From NCBI GenBank assembly GCA_008692225.1, contig VICG01000001.1, positions 248,001 through 312,000 on the forward strand: a stretch of DNA of 64,000 nucleotides, written 5' to 3'. This DNA comes from Monilinia fructicola (lineage: Eukaryota > Ascomycota > Leotiomycetes > Helotiales > Sclerotiniaceae). Below the pieces are notes generated by a model. That model saw nothing but the letters and a program-made list of their open reading frames with translations. It ran no database searches and was not told the DNA's origin. This document shows positions 35,579-45,917 of this stretch, in pieces. The translations under genes were made by a program, and so were the position numbers. Each line of letters starts with the position of its first letter. The first letter of the stretch is position 1.

Positions 35579-38500
35579 ATGTCAACTCCCGAAATCTCAG
35601 ATGGCTTGGAAAGAGTGTGGAAAGCAAATGCAGCCGTACCTGATGCTGTCCATGACTGTGTGCACAACATAGTTGCTCGCACAGTCGTGAGACAGCCTAA
35701 AGCACCGGCTATATGTGCTTGGGATGGAAACTTGACGTATGAAGAGCTAGATAACTTGTCGTCACAACTTGCATACCAACTAGTTGACCTTGGTATCGTC
35801 TCTGGCGATATTGTGCCTCTATGTTTTGAGAAGTCGATGTGGACACCCGTGGCCGTTTTAGGTGTTGTGAAGGCGGGCGCTGCCTTTGTATTGCTTGACT
35901 CTAATCTTCCTGATGAGCGTTTACAAGTTATAGTCCATCAAGTGAGCCCCAAGCTGGTTCTTGCATCGCTTCAAAATCGTGATCTGGGTTCGCGCCTCTT
36001 CCAGAATGTGGTCATTGTTGGACCTGAGAGCCTTGGTGGCAAGCAGCCCCTCTTACCTTCGACTCATCTTGCGACACATCCATCTTCCGTGGTGTATATT
36101 GTCTTCACGTCGGGAAGCACTGGAGTTCCAAAGGGCTGTGTCATAACGCATCAGAATTTATGCTCAGCTCTGCATCACCAAATAATAAGTCTTGGCTTCG
36201 AACCAACCTCACGAGTTTTTGACTTCTCATCGTACAGTTTTGATGTTGCGATACACAACATCTTTGCAACCTTGATCATTGGAGGTTGTGTTTGTATTCC
36301 GAGCGAAGAAGAACGGAAAGGTGACCTGGAAAAGACCATGTTTAGAATGCAAGCAACACTTGTTGACTTGACTCCAACTGTGGCACGCCTGCTTAGTCAC
36401 CAAGCAATTTCCAGCTTAAAAACCCTGATCTTGCTGGGGGAAATAGTGACAGAGCACGACAGCAAGGCGTGGTGGGGCAAAACTAGATTGATCAACGCCT
36501 ACGGACCGACTGAATGCACTTCAATCAGCACTATCAATCATACAGCAACTGGCCCCGGCATGGTGAGCAATATCGGTAGAGGTAAAGGCGTAGTAACCTG
36601 GATCGTAAATCCTCAAGATCACAATGTTCTCTTACCGTGGGGCCAAATCGGTGAGCTTCTCCTTGAAGGACCAATAGTCGGTTTGGGATATTTGAATAGT
36701 CCACAACAGACTTCAAACTCCTTCATTGAAAGCCCTGCGTGGCTCGTTGAGGGTGCGTTTGGTGTCCAGGGCAGGCAGGCCAGGTTGTACAAGACAGGTG
36801 ATCTTGCACGGTATGATGAGGCTGGAAATATTGTATGCATTGGGCGAAAGGATACTCAAGTAAAAATTCGCGGCAACAGAGTGGAGCTTGGTGAAGTCGA
36901 ATGTCGCCTTCAGGATTGTATGCCCGAGGGTACTCAGATAGTCGCTGAAGCTATCATACCAAAGGGATCGAGCGAAAGCAATGTTTTGGCAGCATTTATG
37001 AGGATCCAGGAGAATTCCCTCATGCAAAGCTACCAAATTTCTGACGATTCTGAAGTCAGATTGCTGGTGCCCAGCAAAACTGTGGAGCTTGAGCTGGCTA
37101 AGCTTTTACCAGCCTACATGATACCCAGTCTATTTTTTGCTATGTCTGAGATACCATTGACACCATCTGGAAAGACAAATCGCAAACTCTTGCGTGAAAT
37201 TGGTGCCTCTTATTCGGTCGAGGAACTAACACTGAAAGCCGGAATCGTAGCTTCAACGCCAAAAAGGCCACTGACAGAGACAGAAGAGGTACTGCAAGCG
37301 ATGTGGACACGAATATTGAACCTTGATAGCAACAATATCGGAGTAAATGACAGCTTTTTCCAGCTTGGAGGGGACTCAATCGCGGCAATGAAGCTTGCTG
37401 GCGAAGCGCGTAAAGTTGGTATGAAGCTGACAGTAGCCGATATTTTTCGTTACCCGGCTATTGAAGACTTGTCCCGGCTTATAAAAACCGAAGAGGCAGA
37501 TATCCACGAGCAAGCTTCTGTAACAACGCCTCTGCTTGAACCTAGTCTGAAGGCTGCTTTTCTTTCTGATATAGACCTATCTGATATTCCGTTACGTGCA
37601 GATGATGTCCTTGACATACTGCCACTGACAAATCTCCAAGAAACTTTCATAGCGGAAGGCATATCAGAGAATCTCCAGATCGTCGATTATTATTATCTGG
37701 ATCTCGGGCACCACTTGGACGTTGCGAAGTTTGAAGAAAGCTGCGTGAAACTTTTGGAGGGATACCCAATTCTCCGCGCGAGCTTCCTACCCTTTGACGG
37801 AAAGCAATGGATGGTTATTCCTAAGCATCTTAAACTACCCTTTGTGGTCAGCTATGTAGACTCAGATCTCCAAGATGCACTGGCGGACTTTTGCACGAAT
37901 GATATAGCATCCTTCGAGCGCAACCAGCCTATCATAGCCTTTATCCTTTTGCGGAACAAAATACAAGGAACACGGCTGGTAGTCCGCTTATCGCACGCTC
38001 AATATGATGGTATATCTATCGAAGTAATCTTCAAAGCTCTTATGGGTGTTTATAATGGTCAGGATATCCCCGAGCGAACAGATTGGTCAACTTACGTTCA
38101 GTATATCCACCACCAGAAACCAAAAGCGGAAGTGTATTGGCGAAATTTATTATACAAATCAAAATATACGAATTTTGCAGAGCACTTTCCAATATCAAGC
38201 TCCGACTCGAGGCCTGTGGCTTTTCGCGTCGGAAAGGAGACCACTTTTCCAGAAATACCCATTGGCATTACTGTTGCATCATTTATGAGCGCTGCCTGGG
38301 CTATTTTCCTCTCCCAGCTTCTGGGCAAGGAGGAAGTCATTTATGGGCAACTAGTCAACGGACGCAATGCTGCACTGCCAAATATCGAAGAGGTCGTCGG
38401 CTCATGTATCAACATCGTCCCAGTGAGGGTTGATCTTTCATCTCACCGCACTCTGGCGGAATTGGCGTTTGCGGTACAAGAGCAATTCATCGCATTGGGA

Positions 38501-38890
38501 GACTCCGATTCACTAGGATTTAGAGATATAATTGACAGCTGCACTGACTGGCCCGCGGGCTCCAGGCTTTTTTCGTGCACACAACACCAGAATATCGAGG
38601 AGGACGTAGCTTTCGAAACGGAGGGCTTCACCAGCAGGTTGCAGAGGTTCAATAATCCTCGCAGACTTCCTTATTTCTTCTTCATGATTTCATTCCCTCG
38701 AGGAGATAGACTTGGACTACAGATATTTGCTCACTCACATATGACCACTCCGGAAACAGCAGAAATACTGCTCGACAAATTTCTCCCTGTTATCGAGAAG
38801 CTGGCAGCGGGCCTAAAGAATTCTGTGTCAATTGATAATCTGGTACAAAATATTGGTAGTATTGATCTCCGAAAGAATATGGCTGTATAA
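35579..38890 (+). CDS. Single-module nonribosomal peptide synthetase, A-T-C
   Basis: Intact intronless ORF of 1,103 residues. The adenylation domain (about 20-540) has all core motifs: FTSGSTGVPKG (177-186), NAYGPTE, YKTGDLARY, KIRGNRVELGEVE and PSGKTNRK. The thiolation domain carries the phosphopantetheine site LGGDS (Ser600). A terminal condensation domain (about 680-1100) has SHAQYDG (805-811) in place of HHxxxDG, a variant common in fungal condensation domains. By-eye alignment to GrsA gives specificity positions D,V,H,D,I,L,A,S,I,K; I do not recognise the substrate, though an acidic residue at position 278 may suit a basic side chain. There is no thioesterase or reductase, so the terminal C domain probably joins the loaded aminoacyl group to an amine or alcohol acceptor. 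Close to the ATP-grasp and CarB-A-C genes, it probably tailors the same product. Confidence 0.93.
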   Translation: MSTPEISDGLERVWKANAAVPDAVHDCVHNIVARTVVRQPKAPAICAWDGNLTYEELDNLSSQLAYQLVDLGIVSGDIVPLCFEKSMWTPVAVLGVVKAGAAFVLLDSNLPDERLQVIVHQVSPKLVLASLQNRDLGSRLFQNVVIVGPESLGGKQPLLPSTHLATHPSSVVYIVFTSGSTGVPKGCVITHQNLCSALHHQIISLGFEPTSRVFDFSSYSFDVAIHNIFATLIIGGCVCIPSEEERKGDLEKTMFRMQATLVDLTPTVARLLSHQAISSLKTLILLGEIVTEHDSKAWWGKTRLINAYGPTECTSISTINHTATGPGMVSNIGRGKGVVTWIVNPQDHNVLLPWGQIGELLLEGPIVGLGYLNSPQQTSNSFIESPAWLVEGAFGVQGRQARLYKTGDLARYDEAGNIVCIGRKDTQVKIRGNRVELGEVECRLQDCMPEGTQIVAEAIIPKGSSESNVLAAFMRIQENSLMQSYQISDDSEVRLLVPSKTVELELAKLLPAYMIPSLFFAMSEIPLTPSGKTNRKLLREIGASYSVEELTLKAGIVASTPKRPLTETEEVLQAMWTRILNLDSNNIGVNDSFFQLGGDSIAAMKLAGEARKVGMKLTVADIFRYPAIEDLSRLIKTEEADIHEQASVTTPLLEPSLKAAFLSDIDLSDIPLRADDVLDILPLTNLQETFIAEGISENLQIVDYYYLDLGHHLDVAKFEESCVKLLEGYPILRASFLPFDGKQWMVIPKHLKLPFVVSYVDSDLQDALADFCTNDIASFERNQPIIAFILLRNKIQGTRLVVRLSHAQYDGISIEVIFKALMGVYNGQDIPERTDWSTYVQYIHHQKPKAEVYWRNLLYKSKYTNFAEHFPISSSDSRPVAFRVGKETTFPEIPIGITVASFMSAAWAIFLSQLLGKEEVIYGQLVNGRNAALPNIEEVVGSCINIVPVRVDLSSHRTLAELAFAVQEQFIALGDSDSLGFRDIIDSCTDWPAGSRLFSCTQHQNIEEDVAFETEGFTSRLQRFNNPRRLPYFFFMISFPRGDRLGLQIFAHSHMTTPETAEILLDKFLPVIEKLAAGLKNSVSIDNLVQNIGSIDLRKNMAV

Positions 38891-39830
38891 GTAGATGTAA
38901 CTCGCTATACTTCCCTCGTGAAGGCCAACTCCCTAAATGTAGACAGAATGAACAAGAGCTTTAAATGATGCCTTGCAATCAATGCTTGATATAGTCTAAT
39001 CTCTCTCCGTGCCATAAGGTTTGTTTATCCGTAGATACCACTTGTATATCAAAACGGATGGGTGCATTTGACACAGCAACCTGATGTTCCCATCAGCCAA
39101 GCGCAACTTGTCATTAGCTTGACCAAGACTGAGATTGCGGCCCACATACTATCTGTTTTGCGAGCCACAACGACCCGGTGTATCAAGTCCAGGATACTGT
39201 TAAAACAAGTACTCTCGGAAGTCAGTTTCTTGAGGATGTATCGATAGAATTATTGAGATGCATGGGCATTTCTCCAATACCCGCTCATTTTGAACTGAAG
39301 AACGTAAGTTTCAGACGCTGGTAAGCATAGACTATACAAGGGCTCGATGAGAAAGAGATCGTTTGTATATCGTGCTAATGCTTTCTTCATACTTTCTCAA
39401 GTATTCGAAAATGTATATTGTCGGGAGTCTATGAGTCGAAGTGGTTTGATCAGACGCAAGCCTATACATGGATACACACCACAACTAGGCAATCTGATAA
39501 TGCTCACAATCTCAAACTGAGCACTCGAAACAGATACTTTTGAAGGGAATCTGGTCAAAAACAATAGATGCATCTATTGACGTGGAGTAGCTACTAGCTA
39601 CCTAGGTAGGTAAGTAGGTACCTAGGTAATCAAAGCACATAATATATGGATTTAACGGAGCTTCTAGACTTCATCGGGAGAACATCGGCATATCACGTGT
39701 AACCCTCCTCTTCGATAACCCCACCCCCACTACCAAGACGTGCAAGCACAAACACAACTTCTACTCTTTTCAGTAGCATTGGTAACAACCAAAAGAACAT
39801 CCCGAGCCTGACAAGATCTCCATATTCAAG
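38891..39830. other. NRPS 3' flank and QNS1 promoter, with a coding-like fragment
   Basis: About 950 nt that mark the right edge of the cluster. Positions 39117-39308 read, across frames, as a protein-like stretch ending at a good splice donor (gaacgtaagt); see findings. A CCTAGGTAGGTA cluster lies at 39600-39630, about 200 nt before the QNS1 start. Confidence 0.4.
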
Positions 39831-42201
39831 ATGGGACATCTAGCAACCCTCGCAACCTGCAATCTGAACCAATGGGCTTTAGATTTTGACGGCAATCAAA
39901 AGCGCATTATCGAAAGTATTCGACGCGCAAAGGCTGCGGGTGCATCGCTACGTGTTGGGCCCGAATTAGAGGTCACTGGTTATGGATGCCAAGACCATTT
40001 GTAAGATATATATCTTCATCTTTGCACTTGATTTCAACTGATAACATGTCACACGTAGCCTAGAATCAGACACCGAACTGCACTCATGGGAATCTCTTGC
40101 TGAGATTATTGCCCATGAGGAATGTCAGGGTATTCTGTTGGACATAGGAATGCCAGTTCGACATAAAAATGTGAACTACAATTGCCGAATCATTGTATAC
40201 AATTCTAAGGTTAGTGAAGCAACTGTTCTTTGATGGTCTTCAGCGATAGTAATAGAATATAGATATTACTCATTCGCCCTAAGCTCTCTCTGGCTTCGGA
40301 TGGAAATTATCGTGAACAGAGATGGTTCACGCCATGGAAAGGAGAGAGGATCGTAGAACAGTATTACCTGCCAAGGTTGATCACCAAAGTAACTGGCCAA
40401 CACAAAGTTCCTATTGGTGATGCTGTTATCAGTACTTACGACTCCTGCTTTGGTGCTGAGACTTGTGAGGAATTATTCACTCCAAGGGCGCCCCATATAA
40501 ATATGTCGTTGGATGGCGTTGAAATCTTTACCAATAGCAGTGGCAGTCATCATGAGCTTCGTAAGCTTAATATTCGTCTCGAACTCATCAAGGAGGCTAC
40601 CTTGAAATCCGGAGGCATATATCTATATGCAAACCAGCAAGGATGTGATGGAGATCGTCTTTACTATGACGGATCAGCCATGATTGTCGTGAATGGTAAG
40701 GTTGTTGCTCAAGCAAGTCAATTCTCGTTATACGATGTAGAAGTGGTAACGGCCACTGTTGACTTAGAAGAGGTGAGGGCTTATAGAACCTTCAGATCGC
40801 GTGCAATGCAAGCAAGGGACACAGCCCCATATGAGAGAATTGAAGCAGGTATGAGTCTATCTAGTGATGCTGAGAATGTCAACCCCCTGGTACAACCTAC
40901 CAAGGAAATCTCAATCAGATACCACGTGCCCGAGGAAGAAATTGCGCTTGGGCCAGCTTGTTTCTTGTGGGATTATCTTCGTCGATCTCGCCAAGCTGGA
41001 TACTTCGTACCTCTCTCTGGTGGCATCGATAGTTGTGCGACCTCAGTTATAGTTCATTCCATGTGTCGAATCGTTTACGCAGCAGTCGAGAAGGGTGATA
41101 ATCCTCAAGTTGTTGAAGACCTGCTCAGGATTGTTGGGGAGGAAGAAGATAGCACGTGGCGCCCATCAAATCCACAGGATATCGCCAATCGCATTTTCCA
41201 CACTGCTTATATGGGTTCCAAAAATTCCTCTGCAGAAACGCGGGGTCGCGCCAAAGATTTAGGTGAAAAGATTGGTAGTTACCATCTTAACTTTGACATA
41301 GATAATGTTGTTTCGGCTGTCACCACATTATTCACGACCGTAACTAGTTACACACCTAAATATAAGATGTATGGTGGAACACCAGCATCGAATTTGGCAT
41401 TACAAAATATCCAAGCTAGGCTCCGCATGGTTTTGGCTTATCTTTTTGCCCAACTCCTGCCAACAGTTCGCGGTCGGACAAAGCCTGGATCATTGTTAGT
41501 TCTAGGGTCAGCAAATGTTGACGAATCGCTCAGAGGTTACTTCACAAAATATGATTGTAGTAGCGCAGATATAAATCCTATTGGTGCCATCTCCAAGACT
41601 GATTTGAAGAGGTTTATCCTCTGGGCCAGTACAGAATTCGAAATGCCACTTCTTCAAGATTTCATTGATGCACCACCAACAGCTGAACTCGAACCCATTA
41701 CAGAAGATTATGTACAGAGCGATGAAGCTGATATGGGTATGAGCTATAATGAGCTATCCATCTACGGTCGTCTTCGCAAGGTAGACAAATTGGGACCATA
41801 TGGAATGTGGACCAAACTCTTGCATGAGTGGGGTCATGTGCTGTCACCACGCGAGATTTATGAGAAAACTAGATGGTTCTTTTGGTGTTATTCTATCAAT
41901 CGTCACAAGATGACTACGCTTACGCCAAGTTATCATGCTGAGCAATATTCGCGTATGTCTCTTTTCCCGCCTCCCTTTTCTTCCCTTGCTTCATTTGCCA
42001 ATCCCATTCTGCAGCTCCAGTCTTCATGGGAATTGTAACTTGTGACTAACTTTTCAAGCCGACGACAATCGATATGATCTGAGACCCTTCCTTTATCCTG
42101 GCTTCTCGTTTGCTTATAGAAAGATTGAAAAGGCATTGGCTGCCATGGGTGTAGCCGCAGAGAAGAAACCAGAGGTTGACGGCGAGAAAAAGAATGATTA
42201 A
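39831..42201 (+). CDS. QNS1: Glutamine-dependent NAD+ synthetase
   Basis: Four exons: 39831-40000, 40059-40209, 40263-41952 and 42059-42201; all junctions are in frame, giving about 717 residues, close to yeast Qns1. The N-terminal nitrilase-type glutaminase starts [19 protein letters not shown] and has [15 protein letters not shown], which contains the expected catalytic Glu. The C-terminal synthetase domain carries the SGGIDS ATP-pyrophosphatase loop (about 359-364), [19 protein letters not shown] and [19 protein letters not shown]. The enzyme amidates deamido-NAD+ with glutamine-derived ammonia, the last step of NAD+ synthesis, and is a single-copy essential gene in yeast. It is undamaged here and marks the right border of the accessory block. 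Confidence 0.96.
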
Positions 42202-43430
42202 AGAAATGACTTTTGTAGGAGAACCGAAAATTTAGAGATCGAAATAGAGGCTAGCTGAAATTTTAGTCGATAGAAAGATACCGATATGAATATGAATATG
42301 AAAGACTCAAACTATCTTGCTACACCTCTCCGCGTGGGTCACTCGACAGAGAACCTTACCATTCAACCACTCTCAATCATTCCCTTACCCATCCTACTGT
42401 CAAAACAATATCACATCCCCCTTCAAATATGCAAGTGTAACAACATCATGCTTTCTTCCTCATCCTCATCCTCATCCTCATCCTCATCGTCTGAAGCGGG
42501 ACGGCGCGGCGGAGTGTGGAGACTTGAGGGAGACTTTTAGCAGTAGGCTCTCAGCTAGCTTGAAATTGCTTTATTCATTATTTATCATTTATGTCCTTGG
42601 GTTGGACTTCCGAGTCATTTGGACTTTGTAGGCGATGATTTTGATGTCTTTACATTCCCCAATGTCGAATTATTTCGATGACTCGTGCGAACTGTGAGGA
42701 TGTTAGTCAAGTCATGTGGTTCTCTCGACGACTAGAAATAGTATGCATAGGGATATCTTGAGACGGGAATATCTCCTTGGTCATCCCCTAGGTGGAGCGA
42801 AGCACATCCTTCAACTGAGTATAAACCGGAGGTATGAATAGCTGCGAACCAACGAGCCAACAACTCGACGCAGTCTTAACTCGGACTCCTGAACAGTACC
42901 TGGGCATTGGTGCAGGAAGTAAAAATCCGGGAATAAAATGGCATGGCTCGGGTATCGTGATTATCAACAAATCACTATCCTCATTGATCATAGAGATGAT
43001 GAGCCAAAACACTACCCTGACCGCACGGCAGCATCAACATCTCATCTCACCGAGATGTTCCTCGCTACGTCTGTATTTGGTGCCCTACCAACCCGGACTT
43101 TGTATCCTATAAGCCGCTAACCGAAACCCCATTTTTGCATGATTCCAGAACATACCTACCTTATATCATGAGTAAAGTTTCTAGTTTTATCAATCGTAGC
43201 CAGTATTCAGCAGATCCAAATGTGCCACCCAAAGTGTGATATCGCCATACAACGCTTATACCCAGCCCTTCAATTTCACCCCTAAGTTTAACGAGCCCCC
43301 TCATTCCACTCGAAGACAAGGAAACTGAAACTACAGCGTGAGCATGTGAGTAATAGTCCAATTAAACGATATTGCCCACAAAGCACATTACGGCCTCAGC
43401 AAAATCACTCCCATCGAAATTATCAGAACG
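42202..43430. other. Intergenic, no gene seen
   Basis: Contains a TCCTCA hexamer run at 42460-42488 just after QNS1. The short ORFs have no recognisable domain. Confidence 0.5.
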
Positions 43431-44040
43431 ATGAATAACAACAACAACAACAGCTTGAAGATCCGATCCGAATCAAAACCACGACCTCCCAACTCCCCAA
43501 ACCAGAGATATCGATATTCCCCAGCCACCAACCATCATCCCAGCCCCCCACCAAAGGCTCCTCCCTCCAAGCCAAACACACCACCACACCAGCAGCCACA
43601 GAACCATCATCGAAATCCGACCCCGAAAGAAACCCCCCCAGCATGCATCCACCAGCCCGAACGCCCTCCCCACCCTGCACCGCGCGCGCACATCCACCGC
43701 AAGACCCATCCTCGGATCAACCGGACGACGCGACGCGGGAGACGTACGAAAGCTCGACCAGCTGCAGGCTCTCGCTCGTCAAAGAGAAGGAGAGGGAGAA
43801 ACTAGGGATGCAGATGGAGTCATCAGAGAGGAGGTCAGGAGGACATGTGGGGGAGGCGAGAGATGGGGAGTAGATGATGATGCTCGATGTACAGATGGGA
43901 TGCTCGCTCGCTCTCTCGAGAGAGAGAGTAGAATGGGCAAATGGGGGATCTGGGGATCTTTCGATGAGGCATTGATTCCGATGAAGTGCAGACAGGCAGA
44001 TAGGCAGGCAGGCATGCAGGCGGAAACCCCGGCCAGCTAA
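43431..44040 (+). CDS. Possible small hypothetical protein, frame broken twice
   Basis: ATG 43431 opens a frame with an Asn run. Protein-like sequence then moves to a second frame near the AAAA at about 43477-43480 (TTSQLPKPEISIFPSHQPSS) and to a third near the C-run at 43634-43639 (NALPTLHRARTSTARPILGS, then DVRKLDQLQALARQREGE), stopping at 44038-44040. Each switch is at a homopolymer, the pattern seen in the certain genes of this window. The predicted protein of about 200 residues is proline- and serine-rich with a short coiled coil. I recognise no family, and the reading may be wrong. Confidence 0.3.
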
Positions 44041-44439
44041 AAGATCGAACGAAATCGCGCTCAATCCACAACTATTCGCAGTCATTGGTCAAGTCTAACA
44101 AAACATAGCAACAAAAGAAAAAAAAAGAAGAAGAAAAAAACATTATTTTATCATGTTTGAAATCCATGAAACTTTCTCTTTCGGATTATTTTGGTTAAAG
44201 GGAATTTGATATTCCGAAATATTAAGAATTAAACAGCCCAAGTCATTACAAAAGCTATACCGATATCCTGATAATGCGCTTAGTATAACGCAATATCTAT
44301 ACACGATCCGGCGACGTATATAGAAACGAATGCTCATAAAGCCTAACCGAGAACCGAATAAAGGAAACACCAAACTCCTCTGTCTTATCCCCAAACTCGT
44401 TTATCTGGCATAGAATTCCTCACTCTGGGCCCCAACCCT

Positions 44440-45917
44440 CTAGCCAATCCTCTGATTATTATGAGTGTTATCCCTAGCACTCCCTCCCAAGACCCCCGCC
44501 CCTTCTCCATTTGAATTTGATCTCATAGCACTCTTCTTCCCATTGTCCACCAAAGTTCCCTCACTATCCCTCTTATCTCTAACCGTGCCTTGTCCTTCCC
44601 CGCCCTTGACAAGATCATCCGCATGCAGACCCCCCTGATTCAGCCCTGCAAACTGATCATTAGGATGAGGTGGCGCAGGACTATCACTAAAAGGCCTTCT
44701 ATGCGTTCCATATTCTTTTCCATGTCCATAGTTACCCGACTCATGGACACGACTTGCCCCACTCTCATCCAACTCCCTGCCTACCATACCCTCATCTGCG
44801 AAACTGACTCGATTACGTATAGCCTGTGCTTCGGGATCGAAAGATTCACCGACGCGAGTAGCATCTTGACCTGGGTTGGCGGTTTCGTATTCGAGCATTT
44901 TTATAAATTTGTAGAAGCCGGAAGCGAGAATTGCGCCGAGGATAGGGCCAACCCAGTAGATCCAGTGATAACCAGGAAAGTTGTGGGTGACGACACTAGG
45001 ACCGAAAGAGCGGGCGGGATTCACAGAACCGCCGGTGAAATAGAGGCCTGGATAGCCCTTAGCTTGTGTTCAAGGGGCAAAGGGATGCAGGTAAAATTAG
45101 CGACGCGTACCTGTAAGTTCGGCAATAAATAGAGCCAGGCCGATGCCAATTGGCGCAATAAAAGTTCCCCTGTGTTTTTCAGCTGCCAGCATAAAGATAG
45201 TAAATACTAATTCAGCAGTGAGGAACATTTCGATAAAAAGGCCTTGAGCGATAGATGTACCGCCTGCTAAAGTGGTGTTGAATGTTACAGGTCCAGGAAA
45301 GAGACAAGAAACAATGGCAGCAGCTGTAATACCGCCAAGAATTTGAGCTATTATCAAAAGTAATCCTCGAAAATATGGTAGGGCCCCAACAAGACACATG
45401 CCCATTGTGACCTAGGGATTATTAGATTCTGTTACATTAAGGTAAGGAAAGAGGGCGAAGAAAAGGGAAAATTCTTACGGCTGGGTTAAAAAGACCACCG
45501 CTGATACGAAAGAAAACCCACGCGTTGACTGCGAGAGAAAAACCAAAACATAAAGCTGAATAAAGTAATTGGGCAGGATTACTCGGAGTTCCGACGATGT
45601 TGGAAACTGTTAGGTGGAGTTGCTAAAAGAGCCACTTGGGTACCAGAAAAAGCAAAGAAGAGAAAGAGGGTGGTTCCAGTGAATTCTGCGGATGTTGCCA
45701 CGAAGTGATTTCGTGTCTTGTCGTGTGAGTGAAGCCATCTATGGGATTTTCTGAGTGGAGTCGTTATATAGCTGACTGTGTTTGAAATCCGGCCGAGAAA
45801 TGGATTTTGATTTGACTTTAATGCATCTCTACCGGCATGAGGCTTTCGGGATTTCCTGCTATCATTGAAAAATGGTAGCACAAAACCACCACCCTGTCTT
45901 GGTTCATTGATGTTCAT
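44440..45917 (-). CDS. Aquaporin, orthodox water-channel type
   Basis: Exons 45917-45479, 45411-45111 and 45047-44440, about 448 residues. Residues 1-75 are a basic cytosolic N-tail, followed by a six-helix MIP channel. The first pore loop is GGLFNPAV, split by an intron exactly between NPA and V; the second is GGSVNPARSFGP. Ser after NPAR, rather than Asp, favours a water-selective channel over an aquaglyceroporin. The C-tail of about 180 residues is long, hydrophilic and rich in Gly, Asn and Asp, probably regulatory. The family signature FAFSGTQVA is present in helix 1. One extra base in the stretch 45605-45618 (ccacc on the coding strand) shifts the frame between LLATP and the expected LTVSNIVGTPSNPAQL. 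Excluding it restores continuous homology, so the gene is probably functional. Confidence 0.9.
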
